Of a stretch of 39,586 bases of DNA, positions 8,193 through 15,838 are shown in pieces; position 1 is the stretch's first letter; every line of letters starts with the position of its first letter. The notes under the pieces are model-generated. The model did not search any database and had not been told where the DNA came from. It was given only the letters and a program-made list of their open reading frames with translations. The stretch spans positions 1-39,586 of the forward strand of contig SHYW01000040.1 in the NCBI GenBank assembly GCA_009692615.1. The letters are read 5' to 3'. The translations under genes were made by a program, and so were the position numbers. Source of the DNA: Deltaproteobacteria bacterium. GTDB taxonomy: Bacteria; Desulfobacterota; Binatia; UBA9968.

Positions 8193-8200
8193 AGATTCGC

Positions 8201-8225
8201 AGGGCGGACAGATGGGTCCGCCCCT
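8201..8225. repeat. REP palindrome (GGGCGGAC...GTCCGCCC + CCTA tail)
   Basis: GGGCGGACAGATGGGTCCGCCC-type stem followed by CCT A, eight bases after the M50 gene stop and between converging genes. It shares the GGGCG...CGCCCCTA(C) design of the REP elements at 10356, 10643, 10956, 14506, 14560, 19340 and 19462. Confidence 0.65.
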
Positions 8226-8243
8226 AAAATCGATTAGACTCGC

Positions 8244-9230
8244 TCACCTGGGCGCGCTCGCTTCGACTTGCTTGACGTAGGATAAATCGATGACCTCTTG
8301 AGGATCGACGGCGGCGGCGCCGGGAAACTGTTCGACCATCATATCCAGCGCCGTCTTGATCGCTTCCGCCGACGGATAAGGGAACTTCGCCATGCGCGTG
8401 CTAAAGTAGCCGTAGGTTTCCTCCAGCATCTCGTCGCTGGCGCCGCGCAGATATTTCTTCATCACGCTCAGGCTACGCTCTTTGTTAGTTCTGAAAATTT
8501 GGATAGCGTCGGTCAACGAGCGCACCAAGCGCAGCGTCACATCGGGGTTTTTCTTGACGTTGGCTTTGAGCGTCGAGATGCCGACGTAGGGATACTGCAC
8601 GCCGAGATCGTCGAAGTCGACCAGCTCGCGAAAGCCGGCCTTCTTCGCCACCAAGCGCGCCGGCGTCGTCAGCATCGCCGCATCGACCACGCCCTTTTCC
8701 AACGCCGGCAAGATCGCCGGCGTGTCGCCGATGTTGACGATTTTCACATCGCGTCCCGGTTCGAGAGCGAATTTTCTTTTAAGAATATAGTGCAGCAAAA
8801 TATCAGTCACCGCACCGGGCCGCCCCGAAGCGATGTTTTTGCCGCGTAACTCATTGGGAGTTTTCAATTGCGGCTTGGAAAAGATCGACGACCCGGTGGT
8901 ATGAACGAAGGAAGCGATGATCACCAGATCCTTGCTGCCCACCGCGTAACTCGACACCACGCCGGTGCCGGTGGAGACGACATACTGGGCATCGCCGCTG
9001 AGCAACAATTGATGCGGCCGCGCCCGTCCCGCGTAGACGATTTCGAAATCTAAGCCGTATTTGCGCCCCAACTTTTCTTCGACCGCAAGCCAGAGCGGCG
9101 TGTAGGCGCCGGTAAACGACGAATAAATAATCTTTAGCTTCAACGGCTCGTTGGCGGCAAAAGAAATTTCGCCATGCGCTACCAGCGCCAAACCAACAAT
9201 CCAGCCCACGTAGGAATATTTAAGTTTCAT
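8244..9230 (-). CDS. NitT/TauT-type ABC substrate-binding protein (NMT1/THI5-like, orphan)
   Basis: About 328 residues starting MKLKYSYVGW; a signal peptide (cleavage near SFA-A) precedes a type II binding fold. 'KLKIIYSSFTGAYTPLWLAVEEKLG' (split at its middle) and the 'LRGKNIASGRPGAVTDILLHYIL' region with 'VDAAMLTTPA' are typical of NMT1/THI5-like proteins binding sulphonates, nitrate, pyrimidine precursors or aromatics. ATG 9230 is preferred over ATG 9236 because AAGGGA lies about ten bases upstream, though either is possible. No permease or ATPase is nearby. It follows another SBP gene (9280-10332) on the same strand with a 49-base gap, so the two may be co-transcribed. Ligand unknown. Confidence 0.83.
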   Translation of the reverse strand: MKLKYSYVGWIVGLALVAHGEISFAANEPLKLKIIYSSFTGAYTPLWLAVEEKLGRKYGLDFEIVYAGRARPHQLLLSGDAQYVVSTGTGVVSSYAVGSKDLVIIASFVHTTGSSIFSKPQLKTPNELRGKNIASGRPGAVTDILLHYILKRKFALEPGRDVKIVNIGDTPAILPALEKGVVDAAMLTTPARLVAKKAGFRELVDFDDLGVQYPYVGISTLKANVKKNPDVTLRLVRSLTDAIQIFRTNKERSLSVMKKYLRGASDEMLEETYGYFSTRMAKFPYPSAEAIKTALDMMVEQFPGAAAVDPQEVIDLSYVKQVEASAPR

Positions 9231-9279
9231 CGCCACAAATCCCTTCCGACACGATCACGAGCCACGAACACGATCACGT

Positions 9280-10332
9280 TCAGGGAGCCCGCCGCCCCAA
9301 ATCCCGCAACCCGCGCTCCCACTTGTCGATTTCTTTTTCCAATTGTTGAATGTTCAAACCCTTTTCCGCGTACCAGCGCTTGAAGCCATATTCCTTCGCC
9401 GGGCTACCGTAGTCGAAGGCTTCGAGAATTTTCTGCCCATCCGGACTGAAAAGAAAATCGACGAACAACACTGCCGCGTAGGGATGGGGCGCTTGCGACG
9501 ACAGCGCGGCGCTGCCGGCGCTGGCCGGCACGATATCCATGGGCACCCACGCCACTGGCGCTTTTTTTTGCGCCGCCACCAACGCATGATTGCGAAAGAT
9601 CGTCGGCGACGCTTCGACTTCGCCGCCGACAATCATGTCGTTCAACGCCTGGCCGGAAACCGAGTGCATCGTGATGTCTTGGCCGCGCAGCCGTTTGAGA
9701 TACTCCTCGCCCTTGGTCAACAGCATGCCGCCCACCGTGCGCGAACCGGTGTCCGTGGTCACAAACGACATGCGTCCCTTGAGCGCCGGCTTGAGCAGAT
9801 CGTCGTAGTTCTTCGGCACCGCATTCGCCGGCAGCTTGTTTTTGTTGTATGCGAAGCCCATGTAGGACTCGCGCACCGTGCCCCAGTAGACCAACCCTTT
9901 GCCGGCCTCTTCCTTGGCATCGGCGATGAGCCGGCCGATATGCGGACTAGTGAACGGCTGGATCAGTTTCAACGCCTGCATCAACATCAGCAGCGGCAGG
10001 GAACTTTCCGCCACGTCCATCAAATATTTTTTCGCCTGCGCCTCGGCGAGAAATTTAGAAATCAAATCCTTGCTCGTCGCGCGGTAGGACTCCACCTGCA
10101 CGCCATACTTAGCCTCGAACGCCTTGGCCAACTCGCGATACGAATCCCCCGCCAAGGCGGTGTACCAAACGATCTTGCCTTCCTTCTTCGCCCCGGCCGC
10201 CAGCATCTTTTCGCGATCGGCGCCGGTATAAGTGGCGAGGTCGGCGAGGGTGGCGGGTTTCACGCCCTGCGCTTGCACCGCGGTTGGCAAAAGAAAAAAA
10301 AAATACACCGATAACAGCAAACAAAATTTCAT
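9280..10332 (-). CDS. ABC substrate-binding protein, Fe3+/spermidine type (orphan)
   Basis: 350 residues from ATG 10332, which begins MKFCLLLSVYFFFLLP, a clear signal peptide ending VQA-QG, with GGAGAG seven bases upstream. A longer in-frame start at 10398 would translate a REP palindrome and is rejected. The mature protein opens 'KKEGKIVWYTALAGDSY' and ends with 'HPYAAVLFVDFLFSPDGQ', family-1 solute-binding hallmarks shared with the proteins at 2958 and 15839. It is flanked by the RAYT gene upstream and an NMT1-type SBP downstream, without transport partners. Ligand unknown. Confidence 0.84.
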   Translation of the reverse strand: MKFCLLLSVYFFFLLPTAVQAQGVKPATLADLATYTGADREKMLAAGAKKEGKIVWYTALAGDSYRELAKAFEAKYGVQVESYRATSKDLISKFLAEAQAKKYLMDVAESSLPLLMLMQALKLIQPFTSPHIGRLIADAKEEAGKGLVYWGTVRESYMGFAYNKNKLPANAVPKNYDDLLKPALKGRMSFVTTDTGSRTVGGMLLTKGEEYLKRLRGQDITMHSVSGQALNDMIVGGEVEASPTIFRNHALVAAQKKAPVAWVPMDIVPASAGSAALSSQAPHPYAAVLFVDFLFSPDGQKILEAFDYGSPAKEYGFKRWYAEKGLNIQQLEKEIDKWERGLRDLGRRAP

Positions 10333-10355
10333 CAATCTCTCCAATCGTGCGAATA

Positions 10356-10379
10356 GGGCGACCGGCCGGTCGCCCCTAC
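10356..10379. repeat. REP palindrome downstream of RAYT gene
   Basis: Perfect 20-base palindrome GGGCGACCGGCCGGTCGCCC (10356-10375) plus CTAC tail, three bases after the RAYT stop. The same core is inside the RAYT gene (10643-10662), and a one-base-shorter form lies just upstream (10956-10974). Confidence 0.85.
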
Positions 10380-10381
10380 GG

Positions 10382-10945
10382 TTAGCTGCGCCACGCATAT
10401 TTTGCTTCGGGATGTTGCGTGGCTGGATTTTCGCGGTCGAACTCCCAGCTCATCGGGTTGTCGAGAATGTACTGGCGAATGCGTTTCAAAGAAGCCTCAC
10501 TGCGAATAACATGTTCGAAATAGTTGCGCTGCCACACAGATACGCCCCGCATGCCACGCGCGGCATTGATGCGTTGAGAGACCGAAGCCTTGAACCCCGC
10601 GACAAACGCACCGACAGACCGCTTCGCAGGTCCGACCTGTAGGGGCGACCGGCCGGTCGCCCTCCTCATCCCATCGGCGATGACGACAATACCGTGAACA
10701 TGATTGGGCATCACGACAAATGCATCCAATTCGATTTCATTTCTTATCTGCGCTGACTTCTCCCATTCATCCTGAACGATATGGCCGCAATCGTTCAATT
10801 TAATCTCCCCGTCGACGATCTCGCCAAACAAACATTTACGATCTTGCGTTACCATCGTAATAAAATACGCGCCTGCTAACGCGTAGTCATAGTCTTGCAA
10901 ACGAATCGACTGACGGCGCCGTATTTCGGGACGTATCGTCATCAT
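10382..10945 (-). CDS. REP-associated tyrosine transposase (RAYT, Y1/HUH family)
   Basis: 187 residues. The HUH motif His82-Val-His84 lies in MPNHVHG, the 'WQRNYFEHVIR' block follows, and Tyr159 in the QYILDNP motif is the expected nucleophile. These proteins cut and rejoin single-stranded REP hairpins and are domesticated relatives of IS200/IS605 transposases. All catalytic residues are present, so activity is plausible. REP palindromes sit 3 bases downstream, 10 bases upstream and within the gene, where 10643-10662 is translated in frame as part of residues 95-103 (RATGRSPLQ) directly after the HUH strand. Start codons at 10945 and 10942 are both possible. The N-terminus RRRQSIRLQDYDY is typical of the family. 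Confidence 0.92.
   Translation of the reverse strand: MMTIRPEIRRRQSIRLQDYDYALAGAYFITMVTQDRKCLFGEIVDGEIKLNDCGHIVQDEWEKSAQIRNEIELDAFVVMPNHVHGIVVIADGMRRATGRSPLQVGPAKRSVGAFVAGFKASVSQRINAARGMRGVSVWQRNYFEHVIRSEASLKRIRQYILDNPMSWEFDRENPATQHPEAKYAWRS
10643..10662. repeat. REP palindrome inside the RAYT coding sequence
   Basis: GGGCGACCGGCCGGTCGCCC, identical to the copy at 10356-10375, with GTAG before it. It is read in frame in the RAYT gene without a stop and lies in a loop region between the HUH strand and the next helix. Confidence 0.85.
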
Positions 10946-10955
10946 CGTTCAAAGA

Positions 10956-10978
10956 GGGCGACCGCCGGTCGCCCCTAC
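10956..10978. repeat. REP palindrome upstream of RAYT gene
   Basis: GGGCGACCGCCGGTCGCCC (10956-10974) plus CCTAC-type tail, ten bases before the RAYT start. It differs from the other two copies by a shorter centre. A similar core is at 19340-19357. Confidence 0.8.
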
Positions 10979-11026
10979 ATCGGATTGCCGCAGATCATCG
11001 CTGTTGCCTATTGCCTATTGCCTTCT

Positions 11027-11977
11027 TCACACCCCCGCCAACGCCGCCGCCTCCGCATGAAAAAACGTCCTGTAATCGATCCGCGTCGGCGTCAAGCCTT
11101 GCTCGTGCGCATATTGGGTCATCGCTTCCAACTCGCGCACGTTGTCGGGCACGTTGTAGGCCCAATAATTGTCGCCCATCAGCTCGCGCTGCTCGGCCAC
11201 CGCCGCGGCCATCCAGGAATACATGATAATTTGCGGGTCGGGACCCATGAGCCGGTCGACCGCGACATCGCGCGACTTGCGGAACGCTTTCAATAACGCC
11301 GCCGGCGCGTTGGGATGTTTGTCGACGAAGGCTTGCTTCAACGTCACGATATGGCTGGTCGGGAAAATTTTCGTCTGGCGATAATACTCCTGCTCTTCTT
11401 TGCGAAAGTCACGGAACAATCTACGAGTCCGCGGATCCCGCGCGGTGATCGAAGGCAGCACATTAGGGCCGATGACCGCGTCGATCTTGCCGTCGCAGAG
11501 CATGTTGTCGAGCAACAAATCGGGATCGTCCTTGGAATCGATTTGCTCGATGCGAATGCCCTCGGGCACGCGCATCTTGTTGGCCCGCGGCGAACACCAA
11601 TTGAATTTCTTCAAATCGACGCCGTAATAATGTTGCAGCGCGCCGCGCGCCCAGACCCCGGCGGTGTTGTCCCACTGCATGATGCCGACGCGCCGGCCTT
11701 CCAAATCCTTCGCCGACTCGATGCCGGCTTTGCTGTTGACGTAAATATAAGCCAAGCGAAATTTACGGTTGGGAAAAGCCGGGATGGAAATATGCGCCTC
11801 GCCCTTGGCGTAGGCGCGCACCCGCGCGGCAAAGCCGCAGTCCCAGGCGTCGCATTCCTGTTCGTTCGGCACGAACTCCCAGTCGAAACCGTCGATCTTC
11901 ACCGTGCCGTCGGTGATCGGAATATTAGTATCGATGGTCGGTTCACGGAAATAAAAGCGCAGTTTTGGATTGGCCAT
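11027..11977 (-). CDS. Substrate-binding protein, 4,5-dihydroxyphthalate decarboxylase-like (orphan)
   Basis: 316 residues from ATG 11977, preceded by GAAAGGAG; the in-frame upstream ATG at 12031 lacks a ribosome site. No secretion signal is seen (starts MANPKLRFYFRE), unusual for a periplasmic protein but common in this group. 'SAKDLEGRRVGIMQWDNTA' with 'VWARGALQHYYGVDL' and the later 'MLCDGKIDAVIGPNV' are typical of the NMT1-like group often annotated 4,5-dihydroxyphthalate decarboxylase. True decarboxylase activity is unproven for most members. It may be a cytosolic enzyme or a binding protein for an aromatic acid. Divergent from the amidohydrolase at 12198; phthalate-like metabolism would fit that neighbour and the bicupin at 13480, as inference. 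Confidence 0.75.
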   Translation of the reverse strand: MANPKLRFYFREPTIDTNIPITDGTVKIDGFDWEFVPNEQECDAWDCGFAARVRAYAKGEAHISIPAFPNRKFRLAYIYVNSKAGIESAKDLEGRRVGIMQWDNTAGVWARGALQHYYGVDLKKFNWCSPRANKMRVPEGIRIEQIDSKDDPDLLLDNMLCDGKIDAVIGPNVLPSITARDPRTRRLFRDFRKEEQEYYRQTKIFPTSHIVTLKQAFVDKHPNAPAALLKAFRKSRDVAVDRLMGPDPQIIMYSWMAAAVAEQRELMGDNYWAYNVPDNVRELEAMTQYAHEQGLTPTRIDYRTFFHAEAAALAGV

Positions 11978-12048
11978 GGCGGCTCCTTTCGTAATTGCCG
12001 CAACATAGCGCGACACCGCGCTCCGGTTCAATCGCGGCGGCGAAGAAA

Positions 12049-12121
12049 TGGAGTACTGGAGTGGTGGAGTATTGGGTTCCGGAAATTCCGGACCATCACT
12101 CCATCACTCCAATACTCCAGT
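12049..12121. repeat. Long hairpin built of GGAGT/ACTCC tandem units
   Basis: Left arm TGGAGTACTGGAGTGGTGGA and onward to 12076 pairs with the right arm ending CCAATACTCCAGT (to 12121), arms about 28 bases. Each arm is itself a run of 8-9 base near-repeats (TGGAGTRNT). The centre is TTCCGGAAATTCCGGA. It lies between the divergent genes at 11977 and 12198. Confidence 0.8.
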
Positions 12122-12130
12122 TCTATTTGC

Positions 12131-12159
12131 TTGACACCCTTTACCAAAGTGAATAGTTA
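12131..12159 (+). promoter_or_regulatory. Candidate promoter TTGACA-N17-TAGTTA
   Basis: Perfect TTGACA at 12131-12136 and TAGTTA at 12154-12159, spaced 17, about 40 bases before the amidohydrolase start at 12198 and just after the GGAGT hairpin. The -10 match to TATAAT is poor; the -35 is exact. Confidence 0.4.
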
Positions 12160-12197
12160 TTTTAAGTAGCAAGTTCGCACCCGAAAGGACTTTCCCC

Positions 12198-13346
12198 ATG
12201 CAGTACAAATGCATCTCCGGCGACGGCCACATCGATTTGAATCCCGACATCTGGCGCGACCGCGTTCAGGCCAAATACCGCGAGCGCGCACCCAAACGCG
12301 TAAAGATGCCCAACAGCTCCGACGCCGTGGTCATCGACGGCGGCAAACCGAATACCATCGGCATCACCCGCAGCGTGCGCGTCGCCCATATCGATCTCGC
12401 CAAGCAAGTGCCGACCTTCGAAACCTGCGCCGGCACCGGCACGCCGCAGCAACGCTTGGCCGAACAAGATCAAGACGGCATCGATTGCGAGGTTCTGTTC
12501 TCGCAGATTACTTTTGTCTTGCGCCAGACCAAAGACGACGATCTCTACCGCGACTGCATCCGCGCCTACAATGAATTTCTCGGCGAGGAATATAGCGCCC
12601 CGGCGCCGGACCGCTTGGTCTGCATGGGCACCTTGCCAACCACCAACGTCGACGACGCGATCAAAGAAATGGAACACTGCGCCAAACTCGGCATGAAAGG
12701 CGTCAAGCTCGATCGTTATCCCAGCGGCAAAAGTTATCCGACCAAGGAAGATGACAAGTTCTGGGCCGCGGCCCTCGACCTACGCATGGCGATGACCAAT
12801 CACAACACCGGCAACATGGGCTCGGGCAGAGGCGAGCCCGATTATCTTTACGCCAAAGATCCCGGCCACGACGTGCATCAGAAAGACGCCTTCAAATTTT
12901 TTACCCGCTTCACCAACGACGCCATGACCGCGCCTTTGCAGATGGCCTTCGCCGGCGTCTGGGACCGCTTTCCCAAGTTGGAATTTTATTGGGCCGAAAC
13001 CATGGTCGGCTGGTTCGAATACGGCCTGTGGCAGGTCGACGATCATTACCATCGCTACATCGGCATGATCCATGACAACTGGGGTCTGCCGAAGCTCGAG
13101 CGCAAGCCAAGCGACTACTTGAAAGAGCGCAATTACTGGGGTTTTCTCCATGACCCGGTGGGCGTCAAGCGGCGCGACGCCGTCGGCTACGACAAAATCA
13201 TGTGGGGCACCGACTTCGCCCACGCCGCCAGCGAATTTCCCAACTCGCAAAAACATTTGGCGGAAGACTTCGCCGGCGTGCCGGAAAAAGAACGGCGCGC
13301 CATGCTGGTCGATAATTGCGTGAGATATTTCCGGCTCGATCAATGA
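12198..13346 (+). CDS. Amidohydrolase-2 family metal-dependent hydrolase/decarboxylase
   Basis: 382 residues, TIM-barrel protein of the ACMSD-like superfamily. Metal motif Asp9-Gly-His11 (ISGDGHIDLN), a central 'KGVKLDRYPSGK' strand, and Asp339 in MWGTDFAHAASEFP followed by the family's C-terminal helix ending DNCVRYFRLDQ. GAAAGG lies upstream of ATG 12198. The protein is longer than the one at 4100, with an inserted region around 60-80. Likely acts on a small carboxylic acid or amide in the cytosol. It is followed after one hairpin repeat by a gentisate-dioxygenase-like bicupin on the same strand, and diverges from a dihydroxyphthalate-decarboxylase-like gene, so a role in aromatic acid breakdown is suggested. 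Confidence 0.82.
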   Translation: MQYKCISGDGHIDLNPDIWRDRVQAKYRERAPKRVKMPNSSDAVVIDGGKPNTIGITRSVRVAHIDLAKQVPTFETCAGTGTPQQRLAEQDQDGIDCEVLFSQITFVLRQTKDDDLYRDCIRAYNEFLGEEYSAPAPDRLVCMGTLPTTNVDDAIKEMEHCAKLGMKGVKLDRYPSGKSYPTKEDDKFWAAALDLRMAMTNHNTGNMGSGRGEPDYLYAKDPGHDVHQKDAFKFFTRFTNDAMTAPLQMAFAGVWDRFPKLEFYWAETMVGWFEYGLWQVDDHYHRYIGMIHDNWGLPKLERKPSDYLKERNYWGFLHDPVGVKRRDAVGYDKIMWGTDFAHAASEFPNSQKHLAEDFAGVPEKERRAMLVDNCVRYFRLDQ

Positions 13347-13350
13347 TCGG

Positions 13351-13435
13351 GTTCACCACGAAGGACACGAAGAGCACGAAGTTCGGAATATTGATTTTCC
13401 GAAACCTTCGTGTCCTTCGTGCCCTTCGTGGTGAA
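13351..13435. repeat. Long-armed intergenic hairpin, CCACGAAGG type (copy 2)
   Basis: GTTCACCACGAAGGACACGA onward pairs with a right arm ending CCCTTCGTGGTGAA, with inner TTCGGAAT/TTTTCCGAA pairing. The most symmetrical copy in the window; it fills the gap between the amidohydrolase and the bicupin. Confidence 0.85.
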
Positions 13436-13479
13436 AATATCCGAGCTATTTTCACAGCCGTAACATTGGAGAAAAAATC

Positions 13480-14502
13480 ATGAGCGACGTCGGCACCAGC
13501 CACGAAGACCTCGAACGATTTTTGGGTGATCACTATTTAGTCGGCGCCGGGCTGAAGCGCGACAAGCGCGTCACCGCGCGCCAAGGCAAAACCGCGGCGC
13601 ACTGGCAATGGGACGGCATCTATCGCGGCCTCAAGCGCTCCGGCGAGATCGTCACCGTCGGCCCCGACGGCATGACCGGCATGCGCTCTGTCGTCGGCAT
13701 CGAAGCGAAAAATTTTCCCATCTGGATGAACGCGCAGATTTTGATGCCCGGTGAACGCACCCAATGCCATCGCAATTTGCGCAGCGAAACCCGTCTGGTC
13801 TGCGAAGCGCCCAAGGACGCGGTCTTCGTTTGTGAATACGAAGCCTATCCGATGGAGCGCGGCGACGTCGTCATCAGCCCGGCCTGGACCTATCACGATC
13901 ACTGGAACAAAGACAAAACGCCGGCGATCTGGATCGACGGCTACGACAATGGTTATAATCCCAATTTCAACATCAACGAACGCTTCCCCAAAGATCATCC
14001 CTACGAAGAAGTGAAAAAGCCCGCGGCCTACGGCCAGCGCACGCTTGGCTTGGCGCGGCCGATCGCCAATGAAGCACCGTTCCCGCTGCCGCCCATGCGT
14101 TACCCCTGGGCCGACACTCACGCGGCGCTGATGGCGCTGCGCGAAAACGGCGAGAGCGATCCTTTTGAGGGAATCATGATCATGCTCGCCAGCCCCGTCG
14201 ACGGCGGGCCGACGTTGCCGACCATCGCCTGGCAAGCGCAGCTGTTGTCCAAGAAACAAAAAAACCTGGCGCACCGCCACAACAGCACCACCTTCTACTT
14301 CGCCTTCGAAGGCGCCGGCGTAGTGGTCATCGACGGCGAACGGTTGGAATATCATAAAGGCGATATCTTCGCCGTGCCGGCGTGGAGCTGGCACCATCAT
14401 GAAAACAGCAGCAGCGACGACACGATTTTATTTTCCATCGACGATTGGCCGGCGATGAAAAAACTCGGCTTCTACATGAAAGAAGAAGCCAAGGGATTTT
14501 AG
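13480..14502 (+). CDS. Bicupin, gentisate 1,2-dioxygenase-like
   Basis: 340 residues with two cupin domains. The C-terminal cupin (about 245-330) has a complete metal triad: His265-Arg-His267 (AHRHNST) and His305 in WSWHHHEN. The N-terminal cupin (about 80-150) has His97-Arg-Asn99 where the family has HxH, plus His139 in TYHDHW, and the 'PAIWIDGYD' strand that follows matches gentisate dioxygenases ('PVIWLDGLD'). In characterised gentisate and salicylate dioxygenases the N-terminal cupin holds Fe(II), so here the active site may have shifted or the activity differs. ATG 13480 follows TTGGAGAAAAAATC. The gene probably works with the amidohydrolase upstream; the substrate is unproven. Confidence 0.75.
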   Translation: MSDVGTSHEDLERFLGDHYLVGAGLKRDKRVTARQGKTAAHWQWDGIYRGLKRSGEIVTVGPDGMTGMRSVVGIEAKNFPIWMNAQILMPGERTQCHRNLRSETRLVCEAPKDAVFVCEYEAYPMERGDVVISPAWTYHDHWNKDKTPAIWIDGYDNGYNPNFNINERFPKDHPYEEVKKPAAYGQRTLGLARPIANEAPFPLPPMRYPWADTHAALMALRENGESDPFEGIMIMLASPVDGGPTLPTIAWQAQLLSKKQKNLAHRHNSTTFYFAFEGAGVVVIDGERLEYHKGDIFAVPAWSWHHHENSSSDDTILFSIDDWPAMKKLGFYMKEEAKGF

Positions 14503-14582
14503 GACGGGCAGGTTTAAAACCTGCCCCTACACCCGAGCGATCCGACCATGTCTTCGTAGGGGCGGGTTTTAAACCCGCCCTC
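14501..14582. repeat. Paired REP palindromes in opposite orientation (BIME-like)
   Basis: GGGCAGGTTTAAAACCTGCCC (14506-14526) followed by CTAC, then after about 30 bases GTAG followed by GGGCGGGTTTTAAACCCGCCC (14560-14580). The two units share the stem core but point tail-to-tail, the arrangement of bacterial interspersed mosaic elements moved by RAYT enzymes. It lies directly after the bicupin stop and before an ABC operon. Confidence 0.8.
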
Positions 14583-14636
14583 TGGAATTCCCTCTAGAGT
14601 AGCGCGCGACTTTCGTGTAGAATAATCAGCACGATT

Positions 14637-15827
14637 ATGACGAGCGCCGCGCCCACTTCGGCTGCCACGAACGCAGCCAAGGCCGAAGACAATTCCAAGA
14701 TCGCCGTGAGCCTGCGCGGCCTGTGGAAAACCTACACCGGCAGCAGCAAATCGGCGGTAGAAAATTTATCCCTCGACATCCGCGACGGCGAGATTCTCAC
14801 GCTCCTCGGACCGAGCGGCTGCGGCAAGACCACGACCTTGAGAATGGTCGCCGGCTTGGAGCATCCCGACGCCGGCGATATTTTTTTCGGCGACCAAACC
14901 GTGGTCATGACTTCCAAGCGCATGTTCATGCCGCCCGACAAACGTAACGTCGGCATGGTATTTCAATCCTACGCCATCTGGCCGCATATGACTGTCGCCG
15001 AGAACGTCGCCTTCCCGCTCCACGCGCGCCACTTTCCCAAGAGCGAAATCAACGACCGCGTCTTGAAAGCCCTCGATCTCGTCGGCTTGGCCGGATTCGA
15101 AGATCGCCCAGGGCCGCTCCTAAGCGGCGGGCAGCAACAGCGCGTCGCCTTCGCCCGCGCCCTGGTCACCGAGCCGCGTGTGCTGCTGCTCGACGAACCG
15201 TTCAGCAATCTCGACGCCAAACTGCGCGAGCAGATGCGCATCGGCGTCAAGCTGCTGCAAAAAAGATTGAACATCGCCATGCTGTTCGTCACCCATGATC
15301 AGATCGAAGCATTGAGTCTATCCAATCGCATCGCGCTGATGAATTTCGGCGTGGTCCAGCAAGAAGGCGATCCGCGCATGCTTTACGAAGCACCAGCCAA
15401 TGAGTTCGTCCGCGACTTCGTCGGCCGCACTTTGCTATTCAAAGGCAGGGTGCAGAGCGGCAATCCGTCGGGGCAACTCGCCATCGCTCTTGAAGGCGCG
15501 CCGGATTGCGTCGTCTTCGGCCGGACATATCATCCCGACAGCATCAAAACCGGCGGCGCGGTTTATATCGGCGTGCGCCCCGAGGATGTCGAGATCCTAC
15601 CGGCCAACGGCTCGACGCCGCCGTCAGGAACCATCGGCGGCACCGTCCAAGCGGCGCTGTTTATCGGCGAGCGCATCGAATATCAGATCGAAGTCGACGG
15701 CCAAAGCAGCGTGGTGATTTACGGCGAGCGCCACCGTCCCATCGACGAAGGCAGTAAAGTTTGGCTCAAGTTACGCGCCGACGGCCACAGCGCCTGGTCG
15801 TCGAACTGGTCGCACAAAGACGAGTGA
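14637..15827 (+). CDS. ABC transporter ATP-binding protein (Fe3+/spermidine-putrescine type importer)
   Basis: 396 residues. Walker A is GPSGCGKTT with Lys64; signature LSGGQQQRVA, Walker B VLLLDEP and the H-loop VTHDQ are all intact. From about 280 a TOBE-type regulatory domain follows (GVRPEDVEI). An N-terminal Ala/Ser/Thr-rich extension of about 25 residues precedes the first strand, so the start could be slightly downstream. Order with its neighbours is ATPase, binding protein, permease: a full importer operon of the FbpABC/PotABCD class. ATG 14637 lacks a strong ribosome site. A paralogue at 38204 serves the second importer. Confidence 0.9.
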   Translation: MTSAAPTSAATNAAKAEDNSKIAVSLRGLWKTYTGSSKSAVENLSLDIRDGEILTLLGPSGCGKTTTLRMVAGLEHPDAGDIFFGDQTVVMTSKRMFMPPDKRNVGMVFQSYAIWPHMTVAENVAFPLHARHFPKSEINDRVLKALDLVGLAGFEDRPGPLLSGGQQQRVAFARALVTEPRVLLLDEPFSNLDAKLREQMRIGVKLLQKRLNIAMLFVTHDQIEALSLSNRIALMNFGVVQQEGDPRMLYEAPANEFVRDFVGRTLLFKGRVQSGNPSGQLAIALEGAPDCVVFGRTYHPDSIKTGGAVYIGVRPEDVEILPANGSTPPSGTIGGTVQAALFIGERIEYQIEVDGQSSVVIYGERHRPIDEGSKVWLKLRADGHSAWSSNWSHKDE

Positions 15828-15838
15828 AAGAGGATGTT

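Noticed and set aside
9343-10314. 323-codon plus-strand ORF opposite the SBP at 9280
   Set aside because: Arg/His-rich shadow of a recognised binding protein; no ribosome site.
11315-12169. 284-codon plus-strand ORF across the decarboxylase-like gene
   Set aside because: Antisense shadow running into the GGAGT hairpin.
13537-14400. 287-codon ORF antisense to the bicupin gene
   Set aside because: Mirror of a recognised cupin gene; composition is that of a shadow frame (His/Gly/Arg-rich).
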